This document shows positions 51,653 through 60,507 of a DNA stretch of 64,000 nucleotides, in pieces. Below the pieces are notes generated by a model. The model was not told the origin of the DNA. It saw nothing but the letters and a program-made list of their open reading frames with translations, and did no database searches. Position 1 is the first letter of the stretch. Every line of letters begins with the position of its first letter. Origin of the DNA: Treponema sp. (GTDB taxonomy: Bacteria; Spirochaetota; Spirochaetia; Treponematales; Treponemataceae); the NCBI GenBank assembly GCA_017617145.1, contig JAFZWX010000215.1, positions 17,292 through 81,291 on the forward strand, written 5' to 3'. The translations under genes and the position numbers were made by a program.

Positions 51653-51986
51653 TTTGTCTGAGACAACAGAAAATGAAGTTACGGAAAATCTTGTTGAGCA
51701 GTCAGAGCTTGAAGGAATTTCTTCTGAACCTGAAATGGTGGAAGAAGTTACTGAAAGTCAGCCGGAAATCGAAAAGCCGGCCAAAAAGGTTGCTAAGATT
51801 AACAAAGTAACTACGGCTGCTGTTAAAGGCAATAAAAAGATGAATGTTTCTAAGTTCCTTTCATATTATCCACAGGATTATTATATAGAGGCATTACTTA
51901 GGCATTATTATCCACGATCATTTTTCACGGTTGAAGAATGGTTTCTGCGTATTGAAGAATTACTCAATATGCCAATTAATAACTAA
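51630..51986 (+). CDS. Small protein before sheath
   Basis: A 118-residue protein with a Glu/Ser/Thr-rich disordered N-terminus, a basic KPAKKVAKINKVTTAAVKGNKK linker-like stretch and a compact C-terminal FLSYYPQDYYIEALLRHYYP fold. GGGAGG precedes the ATG inside the previous gene. Probably a minor tail or assembly protein; family not recognised. Confidence 0.5.
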   Translation: MSKQKEPDLSETTENEVTENLVEQSELEGISSEPEMVEEVTESQPEIEKPAKKVAKINKVTTAAVKGNKKMNVSKFLSYYPQDYYIEALLRHYYPRSFFTVEEWFLRIEELLNMPINN

Positions 51987-52007
51987 AAAATAAGGGAGGT
52001 ATAGAAA

Positions 52008-53750
52008 ATGAAACCAGCTATTTTTGAAAGCGGCGGACAAAGAACAGAACATTATGTTCCTGGTGTATATGGCCGTAGCTTCAATATTTCAAGTCCATCA
52101 GGGGTTTCTGCCGGAAATCTTTGTCTTTTGGGTAAATCAAATGGTGGTGAACCATTCAAGATGCTTGAATTTGAAAGTCTTGCAGATGCTCAGGAAGTTC
52201 TTGGTGGTGGAGAATTGCTTGATGCTGTTGGATATGCTTTCAGTGCATCAAACACATATATTCCACAACGCATTTTTGCAATGCGTGTAAACAACGGAAC
52301 TCAGTCAAGTGTAACATTGCAGAGTGGTGCTACAGACATTGTAACGGCAAAATCTTGGGATTGGGGTCTGCATACAAACCAGCTTAAAATCCAGATTGCA
52401 AACGGAACGGCTGCAAATTCTAAGATGATTAAGACAGCATACAAAGACAAAACTCAGACAATTGATAACATTGTCAATGCTGCTCTTGAAATCTTCTATC
52501 TTGGTGATGGAGTAACACCTACAATCACGGTAGGAACAGACAGCATTTCTCTTGGTGCCATGACTGATGTAGAAGCTCCTGATACTCCGGAACCAGTAGA
52601 TACACTTACTGTTTCTTTTGCAGATTTTGATACACTTGATGCATTGGTTACAAGAATCAATGAAGATTCAAGTGAAGCTTGGGGTGCCAATGTTGTTGGA
52701 AACAACGGCAACCTGAAATCTGTAAAACTCGATACAATTTCAAACATTTCCGTAGAAGAAACAGGAACACAGATTTATGCAAACTTTGACAGTTTTGTTT
52801 CTGCTTTGGAATCTATGGATCTGATTGGAAGTGTAACACTTGATTCAACAACCACAAGAGTTGTTCCTGATAATACAGATTCGTGGGTATATTTCACAGG
52901 TGGTTCTGCCGGTTCTTATGGCAATCAACAGTGGATTGATGCTCTCAAAGCTCTTGAAACAGAAGATGTTCAGATTATTGCAACTCCATCATCAGATGCC
53001 GGCGTTCAGTCATCAATTTCAGAACATTGTACAAGAATGAGCAACGTTATCAACCGTAAGGAAAGAACAGCAATTCTTGGTGGTGCTGTAGGTATGACTG
53101 ATTCTGATGCTATTACAGCAGCAATTGGATTTAATAACAAACTTGTTTCATTCTGTTGTGATAATCCAATTAAAATCAATCCAATCACAGGAGAAAAAGA
53201 AACACTTTCTGGTGCAATGCTTGGTGTTATGCTTGCTGCAATGGAAAGTTCAATGTCTCCAAACACACCGTTGACATTCAAACAGCTTAACGTTCTTGGA
53301 TTTGCAAAAATCAGGGATGTTACAAACATTACTACACTTATTAAGGCCGGCATTATGGTCTGCAATGCAAACCCTGAAAACCTTACAGAATATATCTGTA
53401 TTCGTGCATTGACAACTTTCCAGGGTGATGACCTTATAAGCAGTGAACGTTCAATGGTTCGTGAAGATTTGTTCATGAACCGTGATTTAAGAGCTCAGTT
53501 CCAGAATGTAATTGGTTCTGCCGGAACTACAGCAAATGCTGTAATTGCAACTCTTAAAAACAGGGCAAAAGAATGGGCATTGAACGGTTATATTATTCCA
53601 TCAGATTCAAATGAAAATGTATGGGATATAAGAGTAAGAATTGACGGTGATAAGGTATACCTTACTTTCTCACGTTATCTTACAGCTCCGGTTAATTTCG
53701 TATTTATTACGGCAATTAATCACATCTATACTTCTACAGTAGAACTGTAA
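52008..53750 (+). CDS. Tail sheath protein
   Basis: A 580-residue contractile-tail sheath. It opens with HYVPGVYGRSFNISSPSG and GNLCLLGKSNGGEPF, and the C-terminal domain shows the typical RALTTFQGDDLISSERSMVREDLFMNRDLRAQF and the closing RYLTAPVNFVFITAINHI strand. The middle domain is a variable beta insertion. Presence of a sheath defines the phage as a myovirus type. A strong GGGAGG ribosome site fits a major virion protein. Confidence 0.9.
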   Translation: MKPAIFESGGQRTEHYVPGVYGRSFNISSPSGVSAGNLCLLGKSNGGEPFKMLEFESLADAQEVLGGGELLDAVGYAFSASNTYIPQRIFAMRVNNGTQSSVTLQSGATDIVTAKSWDWGLHTNQLKIQIANGTAANSKMIKTAYKDKTQTIDNIVNAALEIFYLGDGVTPTITVGTDSISLGAMTDVEAPDTPEPVDTLTVSFADFDTLDALVTRINEDSSEAWGANVVGNNGNLKSVKLDTISNISVEETGTQIYANFDSFVSALESMDLIGSVTLDSTTTRVVPDNTDSWVYFTGGSAGSYGNQQWIDALKALETEDVQIIATPSSDAGVQSSISEHCTRMSNVINRKERTAILGGAVGMTDSDAITAAIGFNNKLVSFCCDNPIKINPITGEKETLSGAMLGVMLAAMESSMSPNTPLTFKQLNVLGFAKIRDVTNITTLIKAGIMVCNANPENLTEYICIRALTTFQGDDLISSERSMVREDLFMNRDLRAQFQNVIGSAGTTANAVIATLKNRAKEWALNGYIIPSDSNENVWDIRVRIDGDKVYLTFSRYLTAPVNFVFITAINHIYTSTVEL

Positions 53751-53762
53751 GGGAGGTCTTAA

Positions 53763-54305
53763 ATGCCAGAAAACGGAATAGCTAAATATACAAATGGTAT
53801 TGCAAGTTCACTTTTTACCATCGGTTACAGATGTCAGGTTCGTGTTGGTACAAGCGCTACCGATGCAAAAGTAATTGGTTTTGTTGATTCTGCTGAAATG
53901 AGTAAGCAGATTCAAACTCAGAGAGCGCAGGTTCTGGATTCAATATTCCCGGCATCTATTGATGCTCAGGCAATAAACGTAAGCGGCAGACTTACAGGTT
54001 TTCTTGCAAGTCCAAAAGTTTATAACGGAACTGAAACATTCAACGGTGGTGGAAAGGTTTCTCTTTCTTCTTTCAATCCTAAAACAGAGGATTTTAAGAC
54101 AGGTGCTGTAGTTTCCAAATTTAAATATCTGGACTTCTACGATGAAAAGAAAAACCTTATTCTTGGTTCTGTTGATACTCTTATTTCAACAGGCTTTACA
54201 ATCACATTGAATGGTGGAACGTATGTTAAGGCTAACGTAAGTTTTGAAGCTCTTGACATGTCAAGTGGTGCTGATTACGAAGCTCAGACAGATGCAGAAG
54301 CATAA
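53763..54305 (+). CDS. Tail tube protein
   Basis: A 180-residue protein directly after the sheath, with the beta-barrel pattern of tube proteins (FTIGYRCQVRVGTSATDAKVIGFVDSA, GRLTGFLASPKVYNG, LILGSVDTLISTGFTITLNGGTYVKANVSFEAL). GGGAGG ribosome site. It forms the inner tube through which DNA passes. A terminator follows at once. Confidence 0.85.
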   Translation: MPENGIAKYTNGIASSLFTIGYRCQVRVGTSATDAKVIGFVDSAEMSKQIQTQRAQVLDSIFPASIDAQAINVSGRLTGFLASPKVYNGTETFNGGGKVSLSSFNPKTEDFKTGAVVSKFKYLDFYDEKKNLILGSVDTLISTGFTITLNGGTYVKANVSFEALDMSSGADYEAQTDAEA

Positions 54306-54313
54306 TAGGGGAA

Positions 54314-54349
54314 ATTAGGGGAATTTAAGGGAAATTTCCCCTAATTTTA
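54314..54349 (+). terminator. Terminator after tail tube gene
   Basis: ATTAGGGGAA pairs with TTCCCCTAAT (10 bp) followed by TTTTAT. It would lower expression of chaperone and tape measure relative to sheath and tube. Confidence 0.75.
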
Positions 54350-54379
54350 TAAAAAACTACAAATTAAAGGAAAAAAACT

Positions 54380-54898
54380 ATGGAACTTGAAAAAATTGAA
54401 AAGAATGATGAAGAATTGGATGAATCAAAAAGAACAGATCTGTTCAATTCGATTGTTATGGGTAAGGATGTAACAGAAATAATCAAAACAAGCAGGGGAG
54501 ATTTTAAGGTTAAATATCCTCGTGCAAGAGACATTCAGCAGATTGGAAGATTACAGGCTTTCAGATTGAACGGTGTTCCGGCTGAGAGTTTTGATAAAAA
54601 CGTGTTGGCCTTTATTCAGGAAGTTGCAACTCTTGATGTTCTTGTGTTAGAAGGACCGTCATGGTTTGAAAATGCAAAAAGGGAAAATCCAAATTTCACC
54701 TGGCTTGATATTCCTTCTCAGGCTTTTATTATGGAGGTGTATGCAGCAGCATATTCCTTTCGCCTCAAAGTGCAGAAACTCATTGAGACAGATAACAAAG
54801 AAGGAAATAATGGAGTGGATGCCGTTCCAGACACTAAAGATAATGGTAGTTCAGGACTTTTTGACGGCATCAGTTCAGAAGAAAGAACTGCAGGATGA
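54380..54898 (+). CDS. Tail assembly chaperone, upstream product
   Basis: A 172-residue protein between tube and tape-measure genes, the invariant place for the gpE/gpG-type chaperone. It has RGDFKVKYPRARDIQQIGRLQAFRLNG and a TLDVLVLEGPSWF core, then a disordered Asn/Asp/Gly-rich tail. Its 3' end overlaps a +1 frame that continues to 55061, the usual layout for a frameshifted long form. The chaperone should coat the tape measure during tail assembly. Confidence 0.7.
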   Translation: MELEKIEKNDEELDESKRTDLFNSIVMGKDVTEIIKTSRGDFKVKYPRARDIQQIGRLQAFRLNGVPAESFDKNVLAFIQEVATLDVLVLEGPSWFENAKRENPNFTWLDIPSQAFIMEVYAAAYSFRLKVQKLIETDNKEGNNGVDAVPDTKDNGSSGLFDGISSEERTAG

Positions 54899-55061
54899 AC
54901 TTTATTATAATATATGGTTTGAATTTCTTATGAACTATGACAAGATAGACGTAAGAAATGCTTACCAAAAACAAAAAGAAACTGAAAGAAATTCAGTAAA
55001 TGCAGAAGATTTAAGGGCTTTGGGATATTCAGAAGAAGATATTGCTAAGGCTCAGTTATAA
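54860..55061 (+). CDS. Chaperone frameshift extension
   Basis: The +1 frame relative to the chaperone encodes KKELQDELYYNIWFEFLMNYDKIDVRN...SEEDIAKAQL, a normal-looking helical extension ending 13 bases before the tape measure. It has no ribosome site of its own at the right place. A CTT-TTT-GAC run at 54857-54865 could allow the ribosome to slip +1, giving a fusion of about 226 residues. Both mechanism and site are inference. Confidence 0.5.
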
Positions 55062-55073
55062 AGGGGAATTGTC

Positions 55074-57284
55074 ATGCAAGAATTTAATATTGTTGGTAAA
55101 ACGACAGTTACAGCAGAAGTAAAAGCACAGGTAGACAATTCTCCTTTAGCATTACCACCACCACAAGGAATGGGAACCGTAGATGACTTTCAGTTGTTTA
55201 CAGAAGCTCAGAATGAATCAACTGATTCAATGAAACAATATACATCCCTGATGAAAGAGTTTGGTAATGTCATGCCTGATATTATCAAACAACTCAGGGC
55301 AATGAATGATGCTGTTGCAAGAACCAATCAGAATTTACCAGCTATAGGAAAAGTCAAAACATCCGAAGAACAGAAAAAACAAAGAATAGAAGATCTTAAC
55401 AGACAAAATCTTTTAGGAATAGCTAATAATGGCAGTAATTTAGTTCAGTCTTATGCAAATGGCAATGTAAGTGGAATGGCATTAACCGGAGTAAATGCTG
55501 TTGCAAATACTTCTAATAATCTTTCAAAGATGGCAGAAGCGGCTGATATGACAAATCTTGCAAAAGATTTAGTTGCAGGAGGTGTTGTTGCTGCAATTGT
55601 TGGAGCTGTTATCAAAGGTGGTGATGTCCTTGCAGAAAAATTCATTCAGGAAATGCCTGTTGTTTATGGATCTGGTCGTTCTTTTGGATCAATGAATGAT
55701 TTTGATTCTATGGTTACTTGGCAAAAAATAAATGAATATAATAAAAATACAAATTTAGATATAGATACTTTTCAAGGCTTGGCTCAATCATTAAGAAAAC
55801 AAGGTTTAGGAAATGGCTTAACAACAAATGAGCAGTTATCCGTAGTAGGAAATATTGCCCAAGCTACAAGCAGATGGGCTTATGCAACAGGTGGAAGTGC
55901 AGATCAGTATGCACAATTAGCCGGAACAATGGCTCGTTATGGTGGAAGCAAGGACGTGGTTGGAGATTTTAACTATCTTGTTGCAGCTGGAAAAGCTAGT
56001 GGATTAAATGATACCCAGATTCCTGAATTTCTTTCTGGTATACAGAAAGTAATGGAAGAAGGGATTGCCAAAGGATTTACAAGGTCTGCAACTGATGTTG
56101 CTGATACACTTTTAATGTTCTCTAAAATGTCGGGAAACAATGCTTTCTGGCAGGGTGAACAGGGGGCAAGATTACTCAATCAGGCAAATAACGGACTTTC
56201 AAGTGCTGTAGGATTATCAAAGACAAGTGATATTTTAGCTTATAATGCAATTGTTCAGGCTTATTCAACACCGGAAGCACAAGAAGCAGCTTTGGGTTCT
56301 GATTTATTCTTGAAGAATGGAAATTATGTAAACAGCATGATGCTTCTTGAACAGGGCTTAAATAAAAATAATTTTGGTGCTTTAATGGGTGCAATTCAAG
56401 CCGCAGAACCTGATAATACAGATGCTCAGATTGAAAGAATCAGAGAAATGTTTGGAGTAAATTATTCAGATGCATCAAGAATATTACAGTTGTATTCATC
56501 TAAAGGTGGTAAGGTTACAGATACAGATATTACAAACGTAACAGAAGCTCCTGAATACCAGAACAAAGAAACTCGTTATCAACAGGCCGTAAATGATATA
56601 AAATCAGCCGTAGTAAACATTGGTGCCGGTGCAGCAGAATTAAAGATTAAGGGAATGGAAACTATTGCCAACGGTGTCGGAAAAATTGAAAAATGGCTTG
56701 GTATGGATTATGAGCAGAGATATAATGAGTATGAAACGGAAAACACAATAAACGAAATGACAGATGTTCAGAAAGCATTGCTCATGGTAAATACAATGTA
56801 CAATCCTAAACTTGTTGATACAGATGAAGAATTAAATCTTATAGCTGGTTGGAACGGTGTAGGATTGGTGTCAGGCATGGAAAATAATGCTATAGTCAAG
56901 GATTATACAGGAAGCAAGGTTGCTGATGAAGCTTTATATGGATATTCAAAAGAAGGTGCTGTAGAACTTACTCATAGAATTGGCAGAAATGATTATGGTG
57001 AACAGAACCTTTATTTAAGAATGTTGTATGGCCAGGATATTCTTGATATGGCCGGTGGAGACATGGATTTATATAACAACCTTTTGAATAGTTATATAGG
57101 TAATGGTGATTTAAGCAAAAAAGATCCTTTATATAAATTAGTTAGTGAACTTAGAGGACAAATAGATTTTGAAACAGCGGATAAAGTGGTTTATGAAGCA
57201 GATCGTGAAAAAGGGAAAACAAGAAATCTGTTACAGCAGATTGTTGATGAATTAAAAAATATTTCAATTACAGAAAATAGATAA
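55074..57284 (+). CDS. Tape measure protein
   Basis: A 736-residue protein with helical N- and C-terminal regions and a hydrophobic Gly/Ala/Val segment (LAKDLVAGGVVAAIVGAVI, around residue 160-182) typical of tape measures. It follows the chaperone. At roughly 1.5 angstrom per residue it would set a tail near 110 nm. No lytic transglycosylase or peptidase motif was seen. A weak GGGGAATTGTC site precedes the ATG. Confidence 0.85.
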   Translation: MQEFNIVGKTTVTAEVKAQVDNSPLALPPPQGMGTVDDFQLFTEAQNESTDSMKQYTSLMKEFGNVMPDIIKQLRAMNDAVARTNQNLPAIGKVKTSEEQKKQRIEDLNRQNLLGIANNGSNLVQSYANGNVSGMALTGVNAVANTSNNLSKMAEAADMTNLAKDLVAGGVVAAIVGAVIKGGDVLAEKFIQEMPVVYGSGRSFGSMNDFDSMVTWQKINEYNKNTNLDIDTFQGLAQSLRKQGLGNGLTTNEQLSVVGNIAQATSRWAYATGGSADQYAQLAGTMARYGGSKDVVGDFNYLVAAGKASGLNDTQIPEFLSGIQKVMEEGIAKGFTRSATDVADTLLMFSKMSGNNAFWQGEQGARLLNQANNGLSSAVGLSKTSDILAYNAIVQAYSTPEAQEAALGSDLFLKNGNYVNSMMLLEQGLNKNNFGALMGAIQAAEPDNTDAQIERIREMFGVNYSDASRILQLYSSKGGKVTDTDITNVTEAPEYQNKETRYQQAVNDIKSAVVNIGAGAAELKIKGMETIANGVGKIEKWLGMDYEQRYNEYETENTINEMTDVQKALLMVNTMYNPKLVDTDEELNLIAGWNGVGLVSGMENNAIVKDYTGSKVADEALYGYSKEGAVELTHRIGRNDYGEQNLYLRMLYGQDILDMAGGDMDLYNNLLNSYIGNGDLSKKDPLYKLVSELRGQIDFETADKVVYEADREKGKTRNLLQQIVDELKNISITENR

Positions 57285-57296
57285 TTTTATTTGATA

Positions 57297-57692
57297 TTAC
57301 TTCCATATTATATCATAGATTACATGATAAGGAGATGTTTCAATTATTCTTGCTCGTGCATTGTTATCTATTAGCAATTTACGAACACGAATAAATTCGT
57401 TTTCTAAATCTGATAAATGAATAGTTTTTATAAAATTATTTAATTGTTTTTCTGTTTCAAAACAGATATTAAGATTGAATCGTTCTCCATTAATTAAAGA
57501 TTCTTTGTTAAAAACTAATAAATATTTTAATTTTGCAGATGTAAATTCACGGTAATATATTTCATAACTACTTGTAAAATCATTGCTTATGTAAATGTAT
57601 GGTTCTTCTTCAAAAGCTTTAGGAATTTTGGGTTCCGCAAAAACACTGGATACAAGAATAAAAAGAGCTGCAAATAAAAATAGTTTTTTCAT
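57297..57692 (-). CDS. Secreted moron protein
   Basis: A 131-residue leftward gene convergent with the tape measure. It has a clear signal peptide (MKKLFLFAALFILVSSVFA then EPKIP) and a mature domain of about 110 residues with no recognised family. The second ATG is chosen since AAGGAG lies nine bases from it but only three from the first. A lone reversed gene beside the integrase, exporting a periplasmic or outer-surface protein, fits a lysogenic-conversion or superinfection-exclusion factor. Confidence 0.6.
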   Translation of the reverse strand: MKKLFLFAALFILVSSVFAEPKIPKAFEEEPYIYISNDFTSSYEIYYREFTSAKLKYLLVFNKESLINGERFNLNICFETEKQLNNFIKTIHLSDLENEFIRVRKLLIDNNARARIIETSPYHVIYDIIWK

Positions 57693-58022
57693 AGGCATAA
57701 TCTCCTTACCATAAAGAATAATGCGTCAGAAAGAATTTGGCAAGTTTTTTTGTATTTTTTTTTTGTGTAAAATTTGTGCATAAAAAATAACAATGAATAA
57801 CAAGAAATATGTTGAAAAATAGCAAAAAAGGGGTTAAAATTGCCATAAAACAGTTAAAAACCTACTATATAAGGGGTGTCTTACGAGTATACAGCCGATT
57901 AAATTACTGAAAATAGTGTTAAATATGGCTTAAAACCTATATTACACCACTAAATATGGTTTTTGACTGTAAAAACATGGAATTTGTGCATAACGTGTGC
58001 ATAACAAAATGGGTTAAAAAGC
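57693..58022 (+). other. attP-like intergenic region with arm repeats
   Basis: About 330 AT-rich bases without a gene between the moron and the integrase. TTTGTGCATAA occurs at 57773-57783 and 57983-57993, with a third tandem copy GTGTGCATAAC at 57995-58005, probable arm-type integrase sites. Two further direct-repeat pairs, TTAAAAACCTA/TTAAAACCTA and TAAATATGG, lie between them around a less AT-rich patch (about 57880-57905) that is the best core candidate. The core itself cannot be fixed without the host junction. Confidence 0.55.
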
Positions 58023-59192
58023 ATGACAATACACCTGTATCAAAGAACTCTTACAAGAAACGGACAAAAAATTAAAGCTTGGTATTATTGGTATTATGAT
58101 GATTTTGGAAAACAGATTAGAAAATCCTGTGGAAAAGATGGTAAACCCTGTATATTAAAACGTGATGCAGAAGCTTGTATTTCTAATCTGAAAGAAGAAG
58201 AACTGAAAAAAGAAAAGATAACATTTGCAGATTATTGTATGGGGTTTTATGAACAAGGGTCCAGATTCCTGAGAAAACAGGAAGCAAGAGGATATAAATA
58301 TCAGCCAAATTCCGTTTATCAGAAAAAACTGTATCTTCAAAAATTTCTAACTGTTTTTGGTAAAGTAAATGTAAGGAATCTTACAGCCGGAATGGTTGAG
58401 AATTGGCTTATTGATATGGATTGTTCTAATTCTGTAAAAAATAATATATTGGCAACCATAGATGAAATTGAGGGTGAAATTTATTCTGATGGATTAATTG
58501 ATAATCCAATTCATGTAAAACATTTCAAAAGAAATACTCATGATAAAGGAATTTTATCATTAACAGAAATATCAAAATTATTTCCGGCTGATTATGACAA
58601 GTTACTTGACGTTTGGAGAATAAGATCAACAGAAAGGGAAAAAGATATTTATTCTTTTGCTGCAGCCATTTATACCCTTTTAACAACAGGAATGAGAAGT
58701 TCTGAGATAAGAGCTTTACAATGGAACCAATTTATAAGGCCTGATGCAATTCTGATTAATGCAATGATTGATTCTAATTCTCAAAGGGTAAACAGATTAA
58801 AAAAATGGACGGCCGAAAATAAAAAATGGAGAGTTACAGTTTTACCTGACAGGACTGTAAGGATGATTGATTTGCTCAGGCTTGATAAATCAGCAGACGA
58901 TTATGTTTTTGTTTATATGAATAAACCTTTAACAACCTGGTTTTTACTAGATCATTTTAAGTGTGTTTTACAGAAAAACGGTATAGAATGGAAAGAAAGG
59001 AATATTACAATTCATTCATTAAGGTTTACCTATAACTCACTTATGAAAGGTGAAATATCTGGAGAAGATTTAAGGCTTATGGTTGGACATACAACAGAAG
59101 CCATGACAGAATATTACGATAAATCAAGGGCAATAGAGCATCTTGATACTTTATTATTAAACAAAGATTCTCTTAATTCTGTATTTAATTAA
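58023..59192 (+). CDS. int: Tyrosine recombinase integrase
   Basis: A 389-residue site-specific recombinase. Catalytic residues are visible as R225 in TGMRSSEIRALQW, H331-S-L-R334, H356 in VGHTTEAM and the nucleophile Y364/Y365 in EYYDKS. The N-terminal part (~1-65) is an arm-binding domain and ~65-165 the core-binding SAM-like domain. It makes the phage temperate and recombines the adjacent attP-like region. The gene overlaps the end of the leftward lysis operon by eight bases. Confidence 0.93.
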   Translation: MTIHLYQRTLTRNGQKIKAWYYWYYDDFGKQIRKSCGKDGKPCILKRDAEACISNLKEEELKKEKITFADYCMGFYEQGSRFLRKQEARGYKYQPNSVYQKKLYLQKFLTVFGKVNVRNLTAGMVENWLIDMDCSNSVKNNILATIDEIEGEIYSDGLIDNPIHVKHFKRNTHDKGILSLTEISKLFPADYDKLLDVWRIRSTEREKDIYSFAAAIYTLLTTGMRSSEIRALQWNQFIRPDAILINAMIDSNSQRVNRLKKWTAENKKWRVTVLPDRTVRMIDLLRLDKSADDYVFVYMNKPLTTWFLLDHFKCVLQKNGIEWKERNITIHSLRFTYNSLMKGEISGEDLRLMVGHTTEAMTEYYDKSRAIEHLDTLLLNKDSLNSVFN

Positions 59193-59577
59193 ATGGTATT
59201 TGAATACCTATAACAACGCCAGTGTAACTTCCTAAAATCAAGCCGGTGCCCAAACCAATGATTGTATACTTTAATGCTTCTGAAAAGTTATTTTTCTTGC
59301 TTGTTTCATACATTGTTTTCCAGTATTCAACATCAGGTTTTAGTTCGACAGTTGCCTGCTTATAACCTTCTTTGTATGCAGAATCAATAGATGCATCAGC
59401 TTCTTCAAGTATAATGTCAATTATCTGCTGAACTTCCTTGCCGGTGTACGTTCTTGTTAAGTCTATTCCTAACTCGTTCTCGGAATTCTTCTTGTTCTCG
59501 TTCAATGTTTGAGCTGATAATATCGGGGTGAGGACTATCAGAAGCAATATCGTCAGCAGACTTTTTTTCAAGTTCAT
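59185..59577 (-). CDS. Spanin-like exported protein (overlapping)
   Basis: A 130-residue protein with a signal sequence (MNLKKSLLTILLLIVLTPILSAQT), a charged helical periplasmic part and a C-terminal hydrophobic helix (YTIIGLGTGLILGSYTGVVIGI). No lipobox cysteine follows the signal. AAGGAGG lies nine bases before ATG 59577. Its first third lies inside the preceding membrane-protein gene in another frame, an arrangement typical of Rz/Rz1. Role in outer-membrane disruption is inferred. Confidence 0.5.
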   Translation of the reverse strand: MNLKKSLLTILLLIVLTPILSAQTLNENKKNSENELGIDLTRTYTGKEVQQIIDIILEEADASIDSAYKEGYKQATVELKPDVEYWKTMYETSKKNNFSEALKYTIIGLGTGLILGSYTGVVIGIQIPFN

Positions 59578-59734
59578 TTTTAGTTTCCTCCTTTTTAGTT
59601 TCTGCATTTAGTTTTTCATATTCTTCCTTTTTGTTTTTATCTATGAGAAATAATGCAGTAATACCAAAAAACAAAGTGCCTAAAACGTATAGAAAACCTT
59701 TACCTATTTTTTTCAACAGTTCTTTTATTTCCAT
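59417..59734 (-). CDS. Inner-membrane spanin-like protein (Rz-like)
   Basis: A 105-residue protein with one N-terminal membrane helix (GFLYVLGTLFFGITALFLI) followed by a Glu/Lys coiled coil and a basic C-terminus, the topology of an i-spanin. It follows the endolysin gene and contains the start of the next exported protein in an alternate frame over 161 bases. Sequence family not recognised. Confidence 0.55.
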   Translation of the reverse strand: MEIKELLKKIGKGFLYVLGTLFFGITALFLIDKNKKEEYEKLNAETKKEETKNELEKKSADDIASDSPHPDIISSNIEREQEEFRERVRNRLNKNVHRQGSSADN

Positions 59735-59764
59735 AATTACACCATTTGTTTACGAAAGTATAAA

Positions 59765-60211
59765 TTATACCATTTCAAAATGCGGCTTATCCTGCCAGTC
59801 TTTCCAGTCTCCTCCCCATGAAAAACCGTATTTCTTGCCGATTTTTCCCATTTCTTGCCATACAGCATCAGGTGCATCCCACCATATAACATTGTTCTTA
59901 CATGGTGCAAAATCAATTGCAATTCCTTTGATGTGATTTGAATTAAGTGTCTGAGTATTGGCAATTTTACATTCCTGATCCGTAGGTTCATAAAGTCCGG
60001 CAGCTTTATACATGGCTTTTACATCTTTAACATCTTTCATTCTGGAACGTGAGTAATAAGCCATCTGAACGGCAAGATCTCTTTTTGTTTCAACAATTAC
60101 AACCTTTTCAACACCTAACTTTTTAAGTTTTGCAGAACTGTTCATAGCATTGAAAGTTTTCCTTGCAGCCGGTTGAACTTCTTTGTTCAAGTCTTTAATC
60201 TGATTACTCAT
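59765..60211 (-). CDS. Endolysin, M15-type peptidase
   Basis: A 148-residue single-domain peptidase of the VanY/L-alanyl-D-glutamate endopeptidase type (T5 Lys-like). Zinc ligands are visible as SNHIKGIAIDF (H93, D100) and KPHFEM (H144), with a Trp-rich GGDWKDWQD loop before it. It would cut peptidoglycan cross-link peptides. No signal peptide is present, so release needs the holin, whose gene ends just upstream; GGAGG sits before the ATG. Confidence 0.88.
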   Translation of the reverse strand: MSNQIKDLNKEVQPAARKTFNAMNSSAKLKKLGVEKVVIVETKRDLAVQMAYYSRSRMKDVKDVKAMYKAAGLYEPTDQECKIANTQTLNSNHIKGIAIDFAPCKNNVIWWDAPDAVWQEMGKIGKKYGFSWGGDWKDWQDKPHFEMV

Positions 60212-60212
60212 T

Positions 60213-60503
60213 TTAGTCCTCCGATTTTGACAGGTCTGTAATTTTTGATTTTACAACTTTCTGAATTCCCTGAACCAAAAGCTGATAATCAATCTGCATT
60301 ATTCCTATTGTCATGATGGAACCGAAAACACCGATTGGAAGATATTCAATGCTGCAAAAACAACCAACGGCAATAAACGGCATAATCAAGGAATAGATCC
60401 AGGTTTTTTCAGTCTTAATGAAATTCTTTAACCATTCCATTAAACCAACACCAGCAAGAGCTGAGATAAGAGCCTTTAAGAAGTAAGCTGCAAATTCATT
60501 CAT
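60213..60503 (-). CDS. Holin
   Basis: A 96-residue membrane protein with about three hydrophobic segments (ALISALAGVGLMEWL, WIYSLIMPFIAVGCF, IGVFGSIMTIGIM) and a charged C-terminal tail, immediately upstream of the endolysin. Length, topology and context match phage holins, which open the cytoplasmic membrane to release the endolysin. Confidence 0.7.
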   Translation of the reverse strand: MNEFAAYFLKALISALAGVGLMEWLKNFIKTEKTWIYSLIMPFIAVGCFCSIEYLPIGVFGSIMTIGIMQIDYQLLVQGIQKVVKSKITDLSKSED

Positions 60504-60507
60504 AGTT

